This document shows positions 1-7,582 of a DNA stretch of 20,292 bases, in pieces; the first letter of the stretch is position 1, and each line of letters opens with the position of its first letter. The translations under genes were made by a program, and so were the position numbers. Source of the DNA: JARRLC01 sp037387425 (GTDB lineage Bacteria; Pseudomonadota; Alphaproteobacteria; Rhizobiales; Rhodomicrobiaceae). Below the pieces are notes generated by a model, which worked only from the letters and a program-made list of their open reading frames with translations, was not told the origin of the DNA and searched no databases. Location: the NCBI GenBank assembly GCA_037387425.1, contig JARRLC010000027.1, forward strand, positions 1-20,292. Direction: 5' to 3'.

Positions 1-267
1 GATAGATTCATGAGACGGGGGATCCCCTTACGGAATCGAGGCAGTAATATGAAAGGGGCATGATCGCATTAACATCGCATTTGAGCGCGGCAGAACTAGA
101 AAGTCGCGACAAGACGCTGCCGATAATGAGAAAAAGCAACATCCCACGTACGGCAAGTATAAAAACGCTAAGCCCTCATCGAATAATGCGATATGATCCC
201 CGCGTGAGCACGTTATTCTACCGGTGGCCGGAGCCCCTCGCCGGAAATTGGTCGGCCGGATTTGGCA
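1..267. other. Intergenic/edge region without supported gene
   Basis: This stretch lies downstream of the minus-strand hdrB stop codon. Open frames here are short, have no convincing ribosome site and show no family motif. A 10-bp palindrome (GGGGATCCCC, 18-27) and a GC-rich stretch with repeated CCGG/GGCC words (about 221-262) are present. I could not fold a clear intrinsic terminator with a U tract from them. Confidence 0.5.
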
Positions 268-1248
268 TCAGGACTTCTTAGAACGCGCACTCGCGGCAAG
301 AGCGCTGGCAATGTCATTGATGACAAGCCTGTCTCCGGCGGCCTTAGTGAGGTTTACCCAGCAGAACGGGCACATAGTCACCACGTTCTTCCCCTGCGCC
401 TCAAGTTGATCCACGCGATTTCCAGCAATTCGTTGCGACTCGGCCGGGAAAAGTGACTCTAACGGTCCACCGCAGCAATGTGTTGACTTACCGGATAGTT
501 CCGGCTCCTGTACGGCAAGTCCTGCAGCCCGCAACAGTTCTCGGGGTTGTTCACAAACATCTTCGTAGCGCGCATAGACACAGGAATCGTGAATCACGAT
601 CTCCCTGTTTGTCGGTTCCATGGCCTTCGGGATTGCTTGCTTATTCTGCGCCAGCACTTCCAGGTAGCTCTGGACCTCAATATCGAAGTCTTTGACGTAA
701 TGCGGAAACGCATGACGAAGCATCTTGGTGGTGTGAGGGTCAACAGTGATCAGGCGACGGACGCCTTGCTTTTTCAGTTGCTCCGTTATTCGACGAGCAT
801 GCTCGCCAAAGGCTTCATCCAGTCCATCGTCGTAAAGGAGAGCGCCAGCGTAAAGCTCGTCTTCATACAGATAGCCAAATTCAACCCCCGCGTCGCGAAG
901 CAGTCCGACAATGTCGCGCAACACCTGGTTGGAATGCCGCTTTTTTTCCGCTGAAGCCGTAAGGCCCATAAAGAAGGACAGATTTATAAACTTGTTGATC
1001 AGGCGGCCTATGCCGAAAAACCGGGTTAAAAACGAGTTTTCGAGCATGGCTAACTGAGAAGCCATGGCAGAAATGGCGGGTATCATTTGATACATATGAC
1101 CGGTGTAGATAACCGTCTCGCCGCCGCGTGGTATATTGAGCCCGCTGGCCCACTCCGTAGCCGTCCGCTTTGACAGCGGCAGAACACTGCCGCGCTTGCG
1201 CACGTTATCGGCGAAAATTCCCAGAATGGGTGCAATCGGTGTACGCAT
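268..1248 (-). CDS. hdrB: HdrB-like CCG-domain protein (heterodisulfide reductase subunit B/D type) with degenerate first CCG site
   Basis: 326 aa. This is the last gene of the dsrE-tusA-hdr operon, 12 nt after hdrC. The C-terminal half carries a full CCG (Cys-rich) motif: C223, C232, C258-C259-G-G, then C293-P-F-C296. In known HdrB/HdrD/DsrK proteins such a motif binds the non-cubane [4Fe-4S] cluster where disulfide or sulfur chemistry occurs. The N-terminal half keeps the family scaffold (YTG.MY near 48-53, the conserved DPHT at 170-173), but the expected cysteines are gone: His51 stands where Cys follows YTG, and Tyr-Ala-Gly at 133-135 stands where CCG is expected. The protein therefore probably binds one cluster rather than two. 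Only a weak GAAG lies ahead of the ATG, so expression may depend on translational coupling to hdrC. Its partner is the HdrC encoded just upstream. The family call is firm; the substrate is unknown. Confidence 0.85.
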   Translation of the reverse strand: MRTPIAPILGIFADNVRKRGSVLPLSKRTATEWASGLNIPRGGETVIYTGHMYQMIPAISAMASQLAMLENSFLTRFFGIGRLINKFINLSFFMGLTASAEKKRHSNQVLRDIVGLLRDAGVEFGYLYEDELYAGALLYDDGLDEAFGEHARRITEQLKKQGVRRLITVDPHTTKMLRHAFPHYVKDFDIEVQSYLEVLAQNKQAIPKAMEPTNREIVIHDSCVYARYEDVCEQPRELLRAAGLAVQEPELSGKSTHCCGGPLESLFPAESQRIAGNRVDQLEAQGKNVVTMCPFCWVNLTKAAGDRLVINDIASALAASARSKKS

Positions 1249-1260
1249 TCAATAATCTTC

Positions 1261-1566
1261 CTACTTCAGGCCAAACTCTTGCTGATTGATCAGGTGGCGG
1301 AGGGTACGTATGTTCTCCGCAATATGGACCCCGGACGGACAGTTTTCTTCGCACATGCGGCACAGCAGACAGGAGAAGATCTGCGGGATATTCTCGCGGA
1401 CCCTGTCTTCAAGTCCAAGCATGGCCTCGCGGAACAGTTTGCGGGGAAGTATTTTGTATCCCAGCGGACAGAGCGCCGTGCATATACCGCAATGGAAGCA
1501 CGCCCCGGCGTTGAATCCTTCCGCTTTCTTCATGCGTGCCGCTAATTCCGATGACACTCTCATCAT
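1261..1566 (-). CDS. hdrC: HdrC-like double [4Fe-4S] ferredoxin subunit
   Basis: 101 aa. It has two classical CxxCxxCxxxCP motifs: C23/C26/C29/C33 and C66/C69/C72/C76. This is the hallmark of HdrC, which relays electrons from the HdrA flavin/Fe-S part to the CCG clusters of HdrB. The spacing of about 33 residues between the motifs fits the family, although the protein is shorter than many HdrC because both termini are brief. The start has GAAGGGA a few bases upstream; two adjacent ATGs (1566 and 1563) are possible. The gene lies 34 nt after the small winged-helix-like gene and 12 nt before hdrB, so it is co-transcribed. No membrane segments are seen, so the complex should be soluble. Confidence 0.88.
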   Translation of the reverse strand: MMRVSSELAARMKKAEGFNAGACFHCGICTALCPLGYKILPRKLFREAMLGLEDRVRENIPQIFSCLLCRMCEENCPSGVHIAENIRTLRHLINQQEFGLK

Positions 1567-1600
1567 TTAGTCCCTTCTCACCAACTCAGCGGAATCAAGA

Positions 1601-1855
1601 CTAATGCCGCTTCGAGAGTTCATATTGGAAGTATCCATCCACATTCGCACGGCCGATTTCTTCAACCATGCCATAGCGGCGCATACCAAAAAGCCAAACC
1701 GTCACTTCGTAGGTGGAGTAACCTAGCGTCTGGGCAAGTTCTGGAATTGTCTTCGGGCCTTGTTCGAGAATGCTTGCGATGCGATCCCTCATGATCATTT
1801 CGTCTTGAGCGATATCGAGCATATCCCGCAATCTTGTTGTCTGAGTTTCGCTCAT
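1601..1855 (-). CDS. Small winged-helix-like protein inside the hdr operon
   Basis: 84 aa, acidic N-terminus. It starts in a 4-nt ATGA overlap with the hdrA stop, so it is translationally coupled and clearly part of the operon. Residues about 26-80 read as a compact winged helix: a helix with IASILEQG, then a T/S-PELAQTLGYS turn with a recognition-like helix (YEVTVWLFGMRRYGMV), then a wing with GYFQYEL. This resembles small MarR/DsrD-type winged helices. There are no cysteines. It could be a DNA-binding autoregulator, or, by analogy with DsrD of the sulfite reductase system (a small winged-helix protein that binds an enzyme and not DNA), an allosteric subunit of the Hdr complex. The sequence does not decide between these. 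The function is unassigned; the fold is an inference from pattern only. Confidence 0.7.
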   Translation of the reverse strand: MSETQTTRLRDMLDIAQDEMIMRDRIASILEQGPKTIPELAQTLGYSTYEVTVWLFGMRRYGMVEEIGRANVDGYFQYELSKRH

Positions 1856-3603
1856 GCTGTCACCAATTCTTTAAGGCTTGCATCGATCATCGCCAGAATC
1901 TGGTCTTCCCGGTAGCCTTCGATATCAATGGCGTTTTGCGGACAGACTGGAACGCAAGCCCCCTCCCCTTTGCATGACGACTCAATGACCATCGCAACTT
2001 CCTTGTCGCCGCAAAGCATTCGTTCAATTGCGCCGTAGGGACAGGCTTTGAGACATTCGTCGCACCAAACGCACTTGTCTGTATCAATCTTGGCGACAAG
2101 CGGCTCCAGGTTCAGGTAGCCTTTTTTCAAAAGCGCGCCTGTCTTGGACACTGCTGCAAGCGATGATGCAGCGCTTTCAGCCAGATTTTTAGGGCCTTGC
2201 GCTGTTCCGGCAATGCAGACGCCATCAATGGCGGTTTCGACCGGCCGCAACTTGATGTGTATCTCGTTATAAAATCCGTCCTTGCTCTTAGGAACCTTCA
2301 GCACATCGTTGAGCGCGTCGTTTTCTCGGGGCGTCATGCCGGTGGCGAGCACCACCAAATCCACGCCGATCTCCAGCTCTTCATCGCCTATCAGCGTGTC
2401 TTTGACTTTGACCGCCAGACGGTCATCGCACTGTTCCACCTGCGGCGGTTCTTTTGGATCCCAGCGCAGGAAGAGCGCTCCATCGGCGCGGGCCTTTGTG
2501 TACACGGTTTCAAGATGCCCATAGGTGCGGACATCGCGATAGAGGTGGTATTGATTAATGACTTGGCCAGATTTTTCTTCGAACTCGCGCAGCAAGCTGC
2601 CTGTGAAAGCCGTAGCCATACAGCAGAACCGCGAGCAGTGCGTGTTGGGTTCCGGGCATGTGTCGCTTTTTGTCTGGCGGCTGCCGACACAGTAGATGAA
2701 TGCGACATCGCGCACCGGTTTTCCTTTGTATGTCAACGTATCTTCGCCAGCCTCAAGCATCTGACGAAATTCCATTAACGTGAGCACTCCAGACGTGCCC
2801 CAGCCGTATTCGCCATCGCGGGGTTCATAGGGGGTGAAGCCTGTCGTAACAATAAATGCCCCTACGTTGAGTGTGACATCCTCTTTGCCATTCAGACGAA
2901 CCGTCGCGGTAAAATCGCCGATATGACCGCTTTTGGCTGTCAGTTCTGCATTGGTATAGAGAATAATGTTCTCATGTTTTTTAACCTGCTCCAGCAGGTT
3001 TGCGACGACCTTGGGGCCGTGCTTATCGTCGGGGCCCATCCGCCCAACTTGCGATGCCCAGCCTCCCGGTTCGCTCTCTCGCTCGATAAGGAAGACCGAC
3101 AGCCCCATTCCCGCTAGCGTGATTGCGGCACGCATACCGGCTACGCCTGCTCCGATAACCAGAACGCGTGGTTGGGTTTCGATCCGAATAGCTGTTAGCG
3201 GATGCGTTAAAGCGCACTTGGCCACCCCGGCACGCACAAGGTTGATGGCCTTCTCGGTGGCGCCGATTGTGTTATCCGAATGCACCCAGGAACATTGTTC
3301 GCGGACATTGACATGAACGTATTGGTAGGGGTTCAGTCCGGCGCGTTCCGCCATGGCGCGGAACGTAAACATATGAAGTTTCGGAGAACACGAGGCGATG
3401 ACCAAGCCATCCAGTTGCTTTTCCTTAATCTCGTCAGCCATTTCCTGTTGCGATGCATCCGAGCAGGCAAACAAATATGTCCGTGAGATCACGACCTCTG
3501 GCTCATCTTTGAACGCATTTGCAACTTCTTCTACGTTCACAAAGTCGGAGATGTTTCCGCCACAGTGGCATATGTAGACGCCGATACGTCGTCTATTTGT
3601 CAT
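1852..3603 (-). CDS. hdrA: HdrA-like flavoprotein, short form lacking the internal Fe-S insertion
   Basis: 583 aa. Order of parts: an N-terminal HdrA domain (ICHCGGN, C12 and C14; FACSD near 46; CS at 72-73), FAD-binding GAGVAG at 151-156, the HdrA core with YCVGSRQ (305-310) and C316/C323/C327/C328, a second nucleotide-binding stretch (LATGMTP, 419-425), and a C-terminal double-cluster ferredoxin domain. The first ferredoxin motif is complete (C511/C514/C517/C521). The second reads C544-K-G-E-G-A-C550-x3-C554-P, so Glu547 occupies the usual second Cys. Between the FAD motif and residue 255 it lacks both the FPTxDCxxC motif and the CxxCxxC insertion found in full-length HdrA. The ATG shares one base with the TAA of the preceding hdrA gene. 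It should form the flavin core of a soluble Hdr complex with HdrBC; pairing with the preceding HdrA is likely. Confidence 0.88.
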   Translation of the reverse strand: MTNRRRIGVYICHCGGNISDFVNVEEVANAFKDEPEVVISRTYLFACSDASQQEMADEIKEKQLDGLVIASCSPKLHMFTFRAMAERAGLNPYQYVHVNVREQCSWVHSDNTIGATEKAINLVRAGVAKCALTHPLTAIRIETQPRVLVIGAGVAGMRAAITLAGMGLSVFLIERESEPGGWASQVGRMGPDDKHGPKVVANLLEQVKKHENIILYTNAELTAKSGHIGDFTATVRLNGKEDVTLNVGAFIVTTGFTPYEPRDGEYGWGTSGVLTLMEFRQMLEAGEDTLTYKGKPVRDVAFIYCVGSRQTKSDTCPEPNTHCSRFCCMATAFTGSLLREFEEKSGQVINQYHLYRDVRTYGHLETVYTKARADGALFLRWDPKEPPQVEQCDDRLAVKVKDTLIGDEELEIGVDLVVLATGMTPRENDALNDVLKVPKSKDGFYNEIHIKLRPVETAIDGVCIAGTAQGPKNLAESAASSLAAVSKTGALLKKGYLNLEPLVAKIDTDKCVWCDECLKACPYGAIERMLCGDKEVAMVIESSCKGEGACVPVCPQNAIDIEGYREDQILAMIDASLKELVTA

Positions 3604-6308
3604 TACTTGCCCCTCATTTGCTCAAGATAAGCGGCTGCCTGGGCTGCGGCTGCGCCGGAATGCAGCACAGTGTCTGGAATATCCATCGCGCCAATGGCGG
3701 TGCCTGCCACGAAAAGTCCATTGATATTCGTACAGGCCGGCTCGCTGATGGGATCGATTTCGCCTACATATCCGAGATCGTTCGCTGCCAATGGTTCTCC
3801 TCCCTTGTAGAGAGAAAATGGATCTGTGTTAGGCAGGAATCCCACGGTCAGAACCACGAGGTCGTGTTCACGGATCTTCCTTCCGCCTTCGCCAAGCTGG
3901 TCTTCGAAGTGCAACGCCATATTGCCATTGGGGAGTTGTTCAACTCGCGCAATCTTGCCTTTGACAAATTCAATTCCCATGGCTTTGGACTGTTCATAGA
4001 ACTCATCATATCCCTTGCCAAAAGCGCGAACATCAATTGTGTAGATCGTGATATCTGCCAGCGGCAAAGCGCCCATGGTGAGCTGCGCCAATTTAATGGA
4101 ATACATGCAGCCGATACGGCAGCAGAGCGGGTTACAAACTGTTTGATCGCGCGATCCGTTGCAGAGAACGATGGCGATGTTCTCAGGTTCCTTACCGTCC
4201 GAAGGTCTTAACACAGAGTTGTAAGGACGCGTCGGCGCTACCAGCCGATCCATCTGCGGTCCGCTGACCACGTCGGGCAATTTGCCGTAGCCAAGCAATT
4301 CGTTGATCGCCGGGTCGAGGATCTTAAAGCCGGTTGAAACAACGACCGTGCCCACATTGAGTGACATAGGTGTTGGCTTCTGAGTGAAGTCAATACAATT
4401 GGGAGCACAAACACTAACACATTCCATACACTGAGAGCACTCACCACAGTCCATACAGCGTTGGGCTTCTTGCCGTGCCTCCGCCTCTGTCATGGCCTTT
4501 TCATAACATTCAAATGTTTTTTGGCGCACATCAAGCGGCAGTACCGGTTGTGGAACGGGTTGCCGCTCCACAAAATGTTCTGCTTCTTCGAGCACGACCT
4601 TCTTGTCAGCCTTTTGCTGGGCGCTTTGGGATGGCGCGTCCAGCGCTTCGCCCTTCAAGTAACGGTCGATAGAGAACGCCGCCCGCCTCCCCTGAGCGAT
4701 GATATTGATGATCATCGTGTGTGGCTTAACGCAGTCCCCACAAGCAAAAACATCTGGATCGGATGTCTGAAAGGTCTGTCGATTCGTACTCAGAAGACCT
4801 TCGCTATTTTTTATTTCGGCCGGGAAATGAGCGACAGACGGCGAAAGGCCGGTAGATAGAATTGCCATATCTATCGGGATGACTTCTTCCGAACCTTCAA
4901 TTGGAACGTCACCTTTTCCCACGCTTTGGCATTCGACTGCAACAAGTTTGCCGTCCTTGCCGATAAACCTTTTGGGCGCACTCAAGAGCATAAGTTCTAC
5001 GCTCTCTTCTTCAGCCCTGTCTATTTCCCGAGGATGCGCTGGCATCTTCTTGCGCCCGCGCTGATAGTTGATGATGACCTTCGCGGCTCCCATGCGGATG
5101 GCGGCCCTGGCCGCGTCCACAGCCGTGTTGCTGCCGCCGATGACCATGACATTTTTGTCTTTAACATCAGGCATTTCCCCGATATTGACTTCACGCAGGA
5201 ATTGCATGCCGCCAGTAATGCCATCCAGATCTTGACCTTCAATATCCAAATTGTTTTCTTCTGACGCTCCGGCTGCCAGCAGAATGGCATTGAAACCCTG
5301 CTGTTTGAGGTCCGGCAAAGAAGTGACCTTGTGCCCGGTTTTGATTTCAACACCCAACGCCGTTACGTTCTTGATGTCGCGATCGACAACGTCTTTGGGA
5401 AGACGATAGGAGGGGATAACGGTTCGCAGCATACCGCCAGCTTCGGCTTCCGCCTCAAAAATCGTAACCTGATGGCCTTGCCGTGCGAGGTAGAATGCAG
5501 CGCTTAACCCCGCCGGACCAGAACCGACAACAGCAACTCGTGTGTCCAACTGTTTTTCAACCGGACCGTATTCCGGTTCGGGATGCTCGGCGTAGTAATG
5601 GTCCACCATGAACCGCTTGATGCCGCGGATGTGAAGCGTTCCTTCTTTCTTGCTACGTGTGCAGGCGGATTCGCACGGCGCATTACACGCCCGCGATAAA
5701 CTCCCCACCAAAGGAGCGTTTTCCAGATGCAGGTTGAAAGCTTCTTTGTAGCGTCCTGCTCTGACCAGCGAAATATAGCCACTGGCATTGACATCGCCCG
5801 GACACCCAATCGTACAGGGCGCTTCTCCGCGCCAATTGATCACGGCCTTCTTCGGTACCGCTTGAGGAAAAGGAATATGGGCAACCCGGCGCGTGACCAG
5901 GTCGTAATTGTACTGATCCGGCACAGCGACCGTGCAGACTTCTTCGCACATTCCGCATCCTGTACAGGCGTCAAAGTCAACATAGGATGCTTTTCTGTGC
6001 ATCTCCACAGCGAACGAACCATCTTCGTTACGTTGAATGCCGTCAACTTCGCTGTAGGTCATGAGTTGCACATTGGGATGATGCGAAACGGACGCCATTT
6101 TCGGCGTCACGATACAACTGGCGCAATCCAGCGTCGGGAAGACCTTGCTGAGAAGGATGGCTCTTCCGCCGATGCTGGCGTTTTTATCCACCAACAACAC
6201 GCGGTAGCCCATATCGCCCAGTGATGCCGCAGTTTCCATACCGGCGACACCGGCGCCAACAACCATCACGTCGTAGTCCAACGGACGTTTATTAGTGTTA
6301 GGCTTCAA
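3603..6308 (-). CDS. hdrA: HdrA-like flavoprotein with an inserted GltD-type NAD(P)H oxidoreductase module
   Basis: 901 aa mosaic. Residues 1-140 are HdrA: GAGVAG (18-23), FPTLDCASC (C62, C65), then a CTGCGMCEEVC cluster site (C115/C118/C121/C125). Residues about 160-560 match the small subunit of glutamate synthase and NuoF/GltD-type oxidoreductases: Cys pairs C165/C169 and C208/C212/C216, FAD motif GSGPAG (262-267), NAD(P) motif GGSNTAVDAA (391-400) with a basic NYQRGRKKMP loop, and FACGDC (521-526). After a linker comes a Cys-rich stretch (C618/C621/C624/C627/C630/C634/C638). The HdrA second half then resumes: LCNGSRDQTVCNPLCC and TVGFLPN. It lacks the usual N-terminal HdrA domain and the C-terminal ferredoxin. 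The likely role is to exchange electrons between NAD(P)H and the Hdr complex. The start is a TTG overlapping the mvhD-like stop by 11 nt, with AGGAG about 10 nt upstream; TTG at 6281 or ATG at 6266 are alternatives. Confidence 0.88.
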   Translation of the reverse strand: MKPNTNKRPLDYDVMVVGAGVAGMETAASLGDMGYRVLLVDKNASIGGRAILLSKVFPTLDCASCIVTPKMASVSHHPNVQLMTYSEVDGIQRNEDGSFAVEMHRKASYVDFDACTGCGMCEEVCTVAVPDQYNYDLVTRRVAHIPFPQAVPKKAVINWRGEAPCTIGCPGDVNASGYISLVRAGRYKEAFNLHLENAPLVGSLSRACNAPCESACTRSKKEGTLHIRGIKRFMVDHYYAEHPEPEYGPVEKQLDTRVAVVGSGPAGLSAAFYLARQGHQVTIFEAEAEAGGMLRTVIPSYRLPKDVVDRDIKNVTALGVEIKTGHKVTSLPDLKQQGFNAILLAAGASEENNLDIEGQDLDGITGGMQFLREVNIGEMPDVKDKNVMVIGGSNTAVDAARAAIRMGAAKVIINYQRGRKKMPAHPREIDRAEEESVELMLLSAPKRFIGKDGKLVAVECQSVGKGDVPIEGSEEVIPIDMAILSTGLSPSVAHFPAEIKNSEGLLSTNRQTFQTSDPDVFACGDCVKPHTMIINIIAQGRRAAFSIDRYLKGEALDAPSQSAQQKADKKVVLEEAEHFVERQPVPQPVLPLDVRQKTFECYEKAMTEAEARQEAQRCMDCGECSQCMECVSVCAPNCIDFTQKPTPMSLNVGTVVVSTGFKILDPAINELLGYGKLPDVVSGPQMDRLVAPTRPYNSVLRPSDGKEPENIAIVLCNGSRDQTVCNPLCCRIGCMYSIKLAQLTMGALPLADITIYTIDVRAFGKGYDEFYEQSKAMGIEFVKGKIARVEQLPNGNMALHFEDQLGEGGRKIREHDLVVLTVGFLPNTDPFSLYKGGEPLAANDLGYVGEIDPISEPACTNINGLFVAGTAIGAMDIPDTVLHSGAAAAQAAAYLEQMRGK

Positions 6309-6705
6309 GAGATTTTAACTCCTGTTGAAAGTTGTTCATATGTGCAACGAAGTTGTCGGCACATACGGAACAGATTCCCGACATTTTAAGTCGCTTTGGA
6401 CTAATCCCGTGTTCTTTCATCAGCGCCTGCGCCCGTGCCACGAGCGCGCTGGTGCGTGTCGTGCAGTCAGTAAGATAAGCACAATCGCCCCCACACGCGG
6501 CAACAAACACCCCATCGAAACCACGTTTCAGGGCATGAACGATCCATAGAGGTTTGATGCCACTGGAGCAGGGCAACGAGATAACTTGGACGGCTGTCGA
6601 GTAGTGCAAATGCGCACTGCCTGCCTGATCGATTCCCGGATCCGAGATCGCGTTCGTTGAGAACACGAGAATTTTTGGTGTGCTATTGCTGTCGTGGGGG
6701 CTCAC
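6298..6705 (-). CDS. MvhD/HdrE-type [2Fe-2S] electron-transfer subunit (hydrogenase iron-sulfur subunit family)
   Basis: 135 aa. It matches the MvhD family, small [2Fe-2S] proteins that connect an electron donor to HdrA and are often fused to HdrA or QmoB. Visible signs are the cysteines in LPCSSGIKPLW, the FDGVFVAACGGDC stretch and the late GICSVC pair, spaced as in MvhD. The GTG start at 6705 is preferred because AAGGAAGG lies seven bases ahead of it and it follows the tusA TAA by two bases. An in-frame ATG at 6738 would overlap tusA by 31 nt without a better ribosome site. The 3' end overlaps the hdrA-GltD start by 11 nt. No hydrogenase subunit is encoded nearby, so here it probably links HdrA to another carrier or to the NAD(P)H module. 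Confidence 0.82.
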   Translation of the reverse strand: MSPHDSNSTPKILVFSTNAISDPGIDQAGSAHLHYSTAVQVISLPCSSGIKPLWIVHALKRGFDGVFVAACGGDCAYLTDCTTRTSALVARAQALMKEHGISPKRLKMSGICSVCADNFVAHMNNFQQELKSLEA

Positions 6706-6707
6706 TT

Positions 6708-6962
6708 TTATGCCTTCCTTAGCAGGTAAACGCTCCAATACCCGTCGTTCTCGATGTCACCGAGGTATTCGTGGCCTGCCTTGCTGCACCAGCGCTGAAT
6801 ATCGACGATCGTGCCGTTATCAGACGATTGCACTTCCATGACTTCGCCGACCGGGCATTCGCCAATGGCGCGTTTTGCCTCAAGCATGGGACCGGGACAT
6901 GCAGTGCCTCTGGCGTCTACAAGTTTTGCGATCTTTTGAGCTTTCAATTCACTTTCATTCAT
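6708..6962 (-). CDS. tusA: TusA/SirA-family sulfur carrier
   Basis: 84 aa, the normal length for TusA. The signature ACPGPMLEAKRAI puts the catalytic Cys at C22 in the CPGP motif. TusA carries sulfur as a persulfide on this residue and passes it between sulfurtransferases such as DsrE-type proteins and Hdr- or Dsr-type enzymes. A second cysteine (C59, in RWCSKAGH) lies in the position often seen in TusA homologues of sulfur oxidisers. The start is secure: AAGGAG lies 7 nt upstream of the ATG. It sits 50 nt after the dsrE-like gene and 2 nt before the mvhD-like gene. Context says it delivers sulfane sulfur to the Hdr-like complex, and not that it serves tRNA thiolation. Confidence 0.93.
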   Translation of the reverse strand: MNESELKAQKIAKLVDARGTACPGPMLEAKRAIGECPVGEVMEVQSSDNGTIVDIQRWCSKAGHEYLGDIENDGYWSVYLLRKA

Positions 6963-7012
6963 GGCTTTTCTCCTTGGAAGATAAGTAAAGCTTTGGTCGA
7001 TAGAAGTATTCT

Positions 7013-7492
7013 TTACATAAACATGGTTTGTTTCGACCGACTGCTCATTTCGATCAAAGTGGCTACTCCAGCAAATGTCAGATGCGGATAATCAATCAGT
7101 TCTTCGCGACTGATTTCCATGAGGTCCATTGATAGGTTGCAGATGGTAATCCGCACCCCCATCTCACCAGCTTGTTGGATGAGCTCTTCAAGGGGCATTG
7201 CGCCGTGCTTTTGCAGATCAAATTTGATCGCCGACGGTTCCAATTCCTGTAGGTCTTTTTTGATTTTTTTGGGGTCTCGAAGCGCCGCTATACCCCTGAG
7301 CGCAAAGAACATTTCGACTTCTGTATCGAAAACGGTCGCCCCTAGCGCAACCATAAAAGCAAACATTGCACGTTCAAGATCACCGCTAATAACACCTAAG
7401 GTAAGTTGGTCTTTAGGCGCCTCGCGCTCTAGGGCTTCCACTCGGCTCAACAGGTCTTTAAGAAGTTGATCGTTACTTTGAGTGCCGTCCAT
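7013..7492 (-). CDS. DsrE-family (DsrE2/DsrE3-like) persulfide transferase
   Basis: 159 aa. The core matches the DsrE/F-like superfamily: LGVISGDLERAMFAFMVALG (31-50), TEVEMFFALRGI (57-68), and the late strand RITICNLSMDLMEI. C118 aligns with the conserved catalytic cysteine of DsrE3-type proteins (ACQMTMD-like). It is the only cysteine. Residues 8-26 form a heptad-like helix that is extra relative to short DsrE proteins. DsrE-type proteins accept or store sulfane sulfur and exchange it with TusA, which is encoded next. It is the first gene of the operon; the ATG is preceded by GGGGAAAG. The exact DsrE subclass is less certain than the superfamily. It has no hydrophobic segment of the kind seen in some DsrE2 proteins. 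Confidence 0.8.
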   Translation of the reverse strand: MDGTQSNDQLLKDLLSRVEALEREAPKDQLTLGVISGDLERAMFAFMVALGATVFDTEVEMFFALRGIAALRDPKKIKKDLQELEPSAIKFDLQKHGAMPLEELIQQAGEMGVRITICNLSMDLMEISREELIDYPHLTFAGVATLIEMSSRSKQTMFM

Positions 7493-7582
7493 ATTGACTT
7501 TCCCCGGTTGATTATATCTAGAACTTTGCCTTACTGCCTCTGTATGTATTCACTTATTCAATAACGTTAGAGTACATTCAAT

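Noticed and set aside
8..142. 44-codon minus-strand frame starting with a hydrophobic stretch resembling a signal peptide
   Set aside because: It has no ribosome site and no family resemblance, the sequence after the hydrophobic part is ordinary, and it is too short to support as a gene.
7511..7516. Perfect TATAAT on the minus strand just upstream of the dsrE-like gene
   Set aside because: No -35 element at proper distance, it would leave a leader of only about a dozen bases, and it does not fit the spacing from the FNR-like site.
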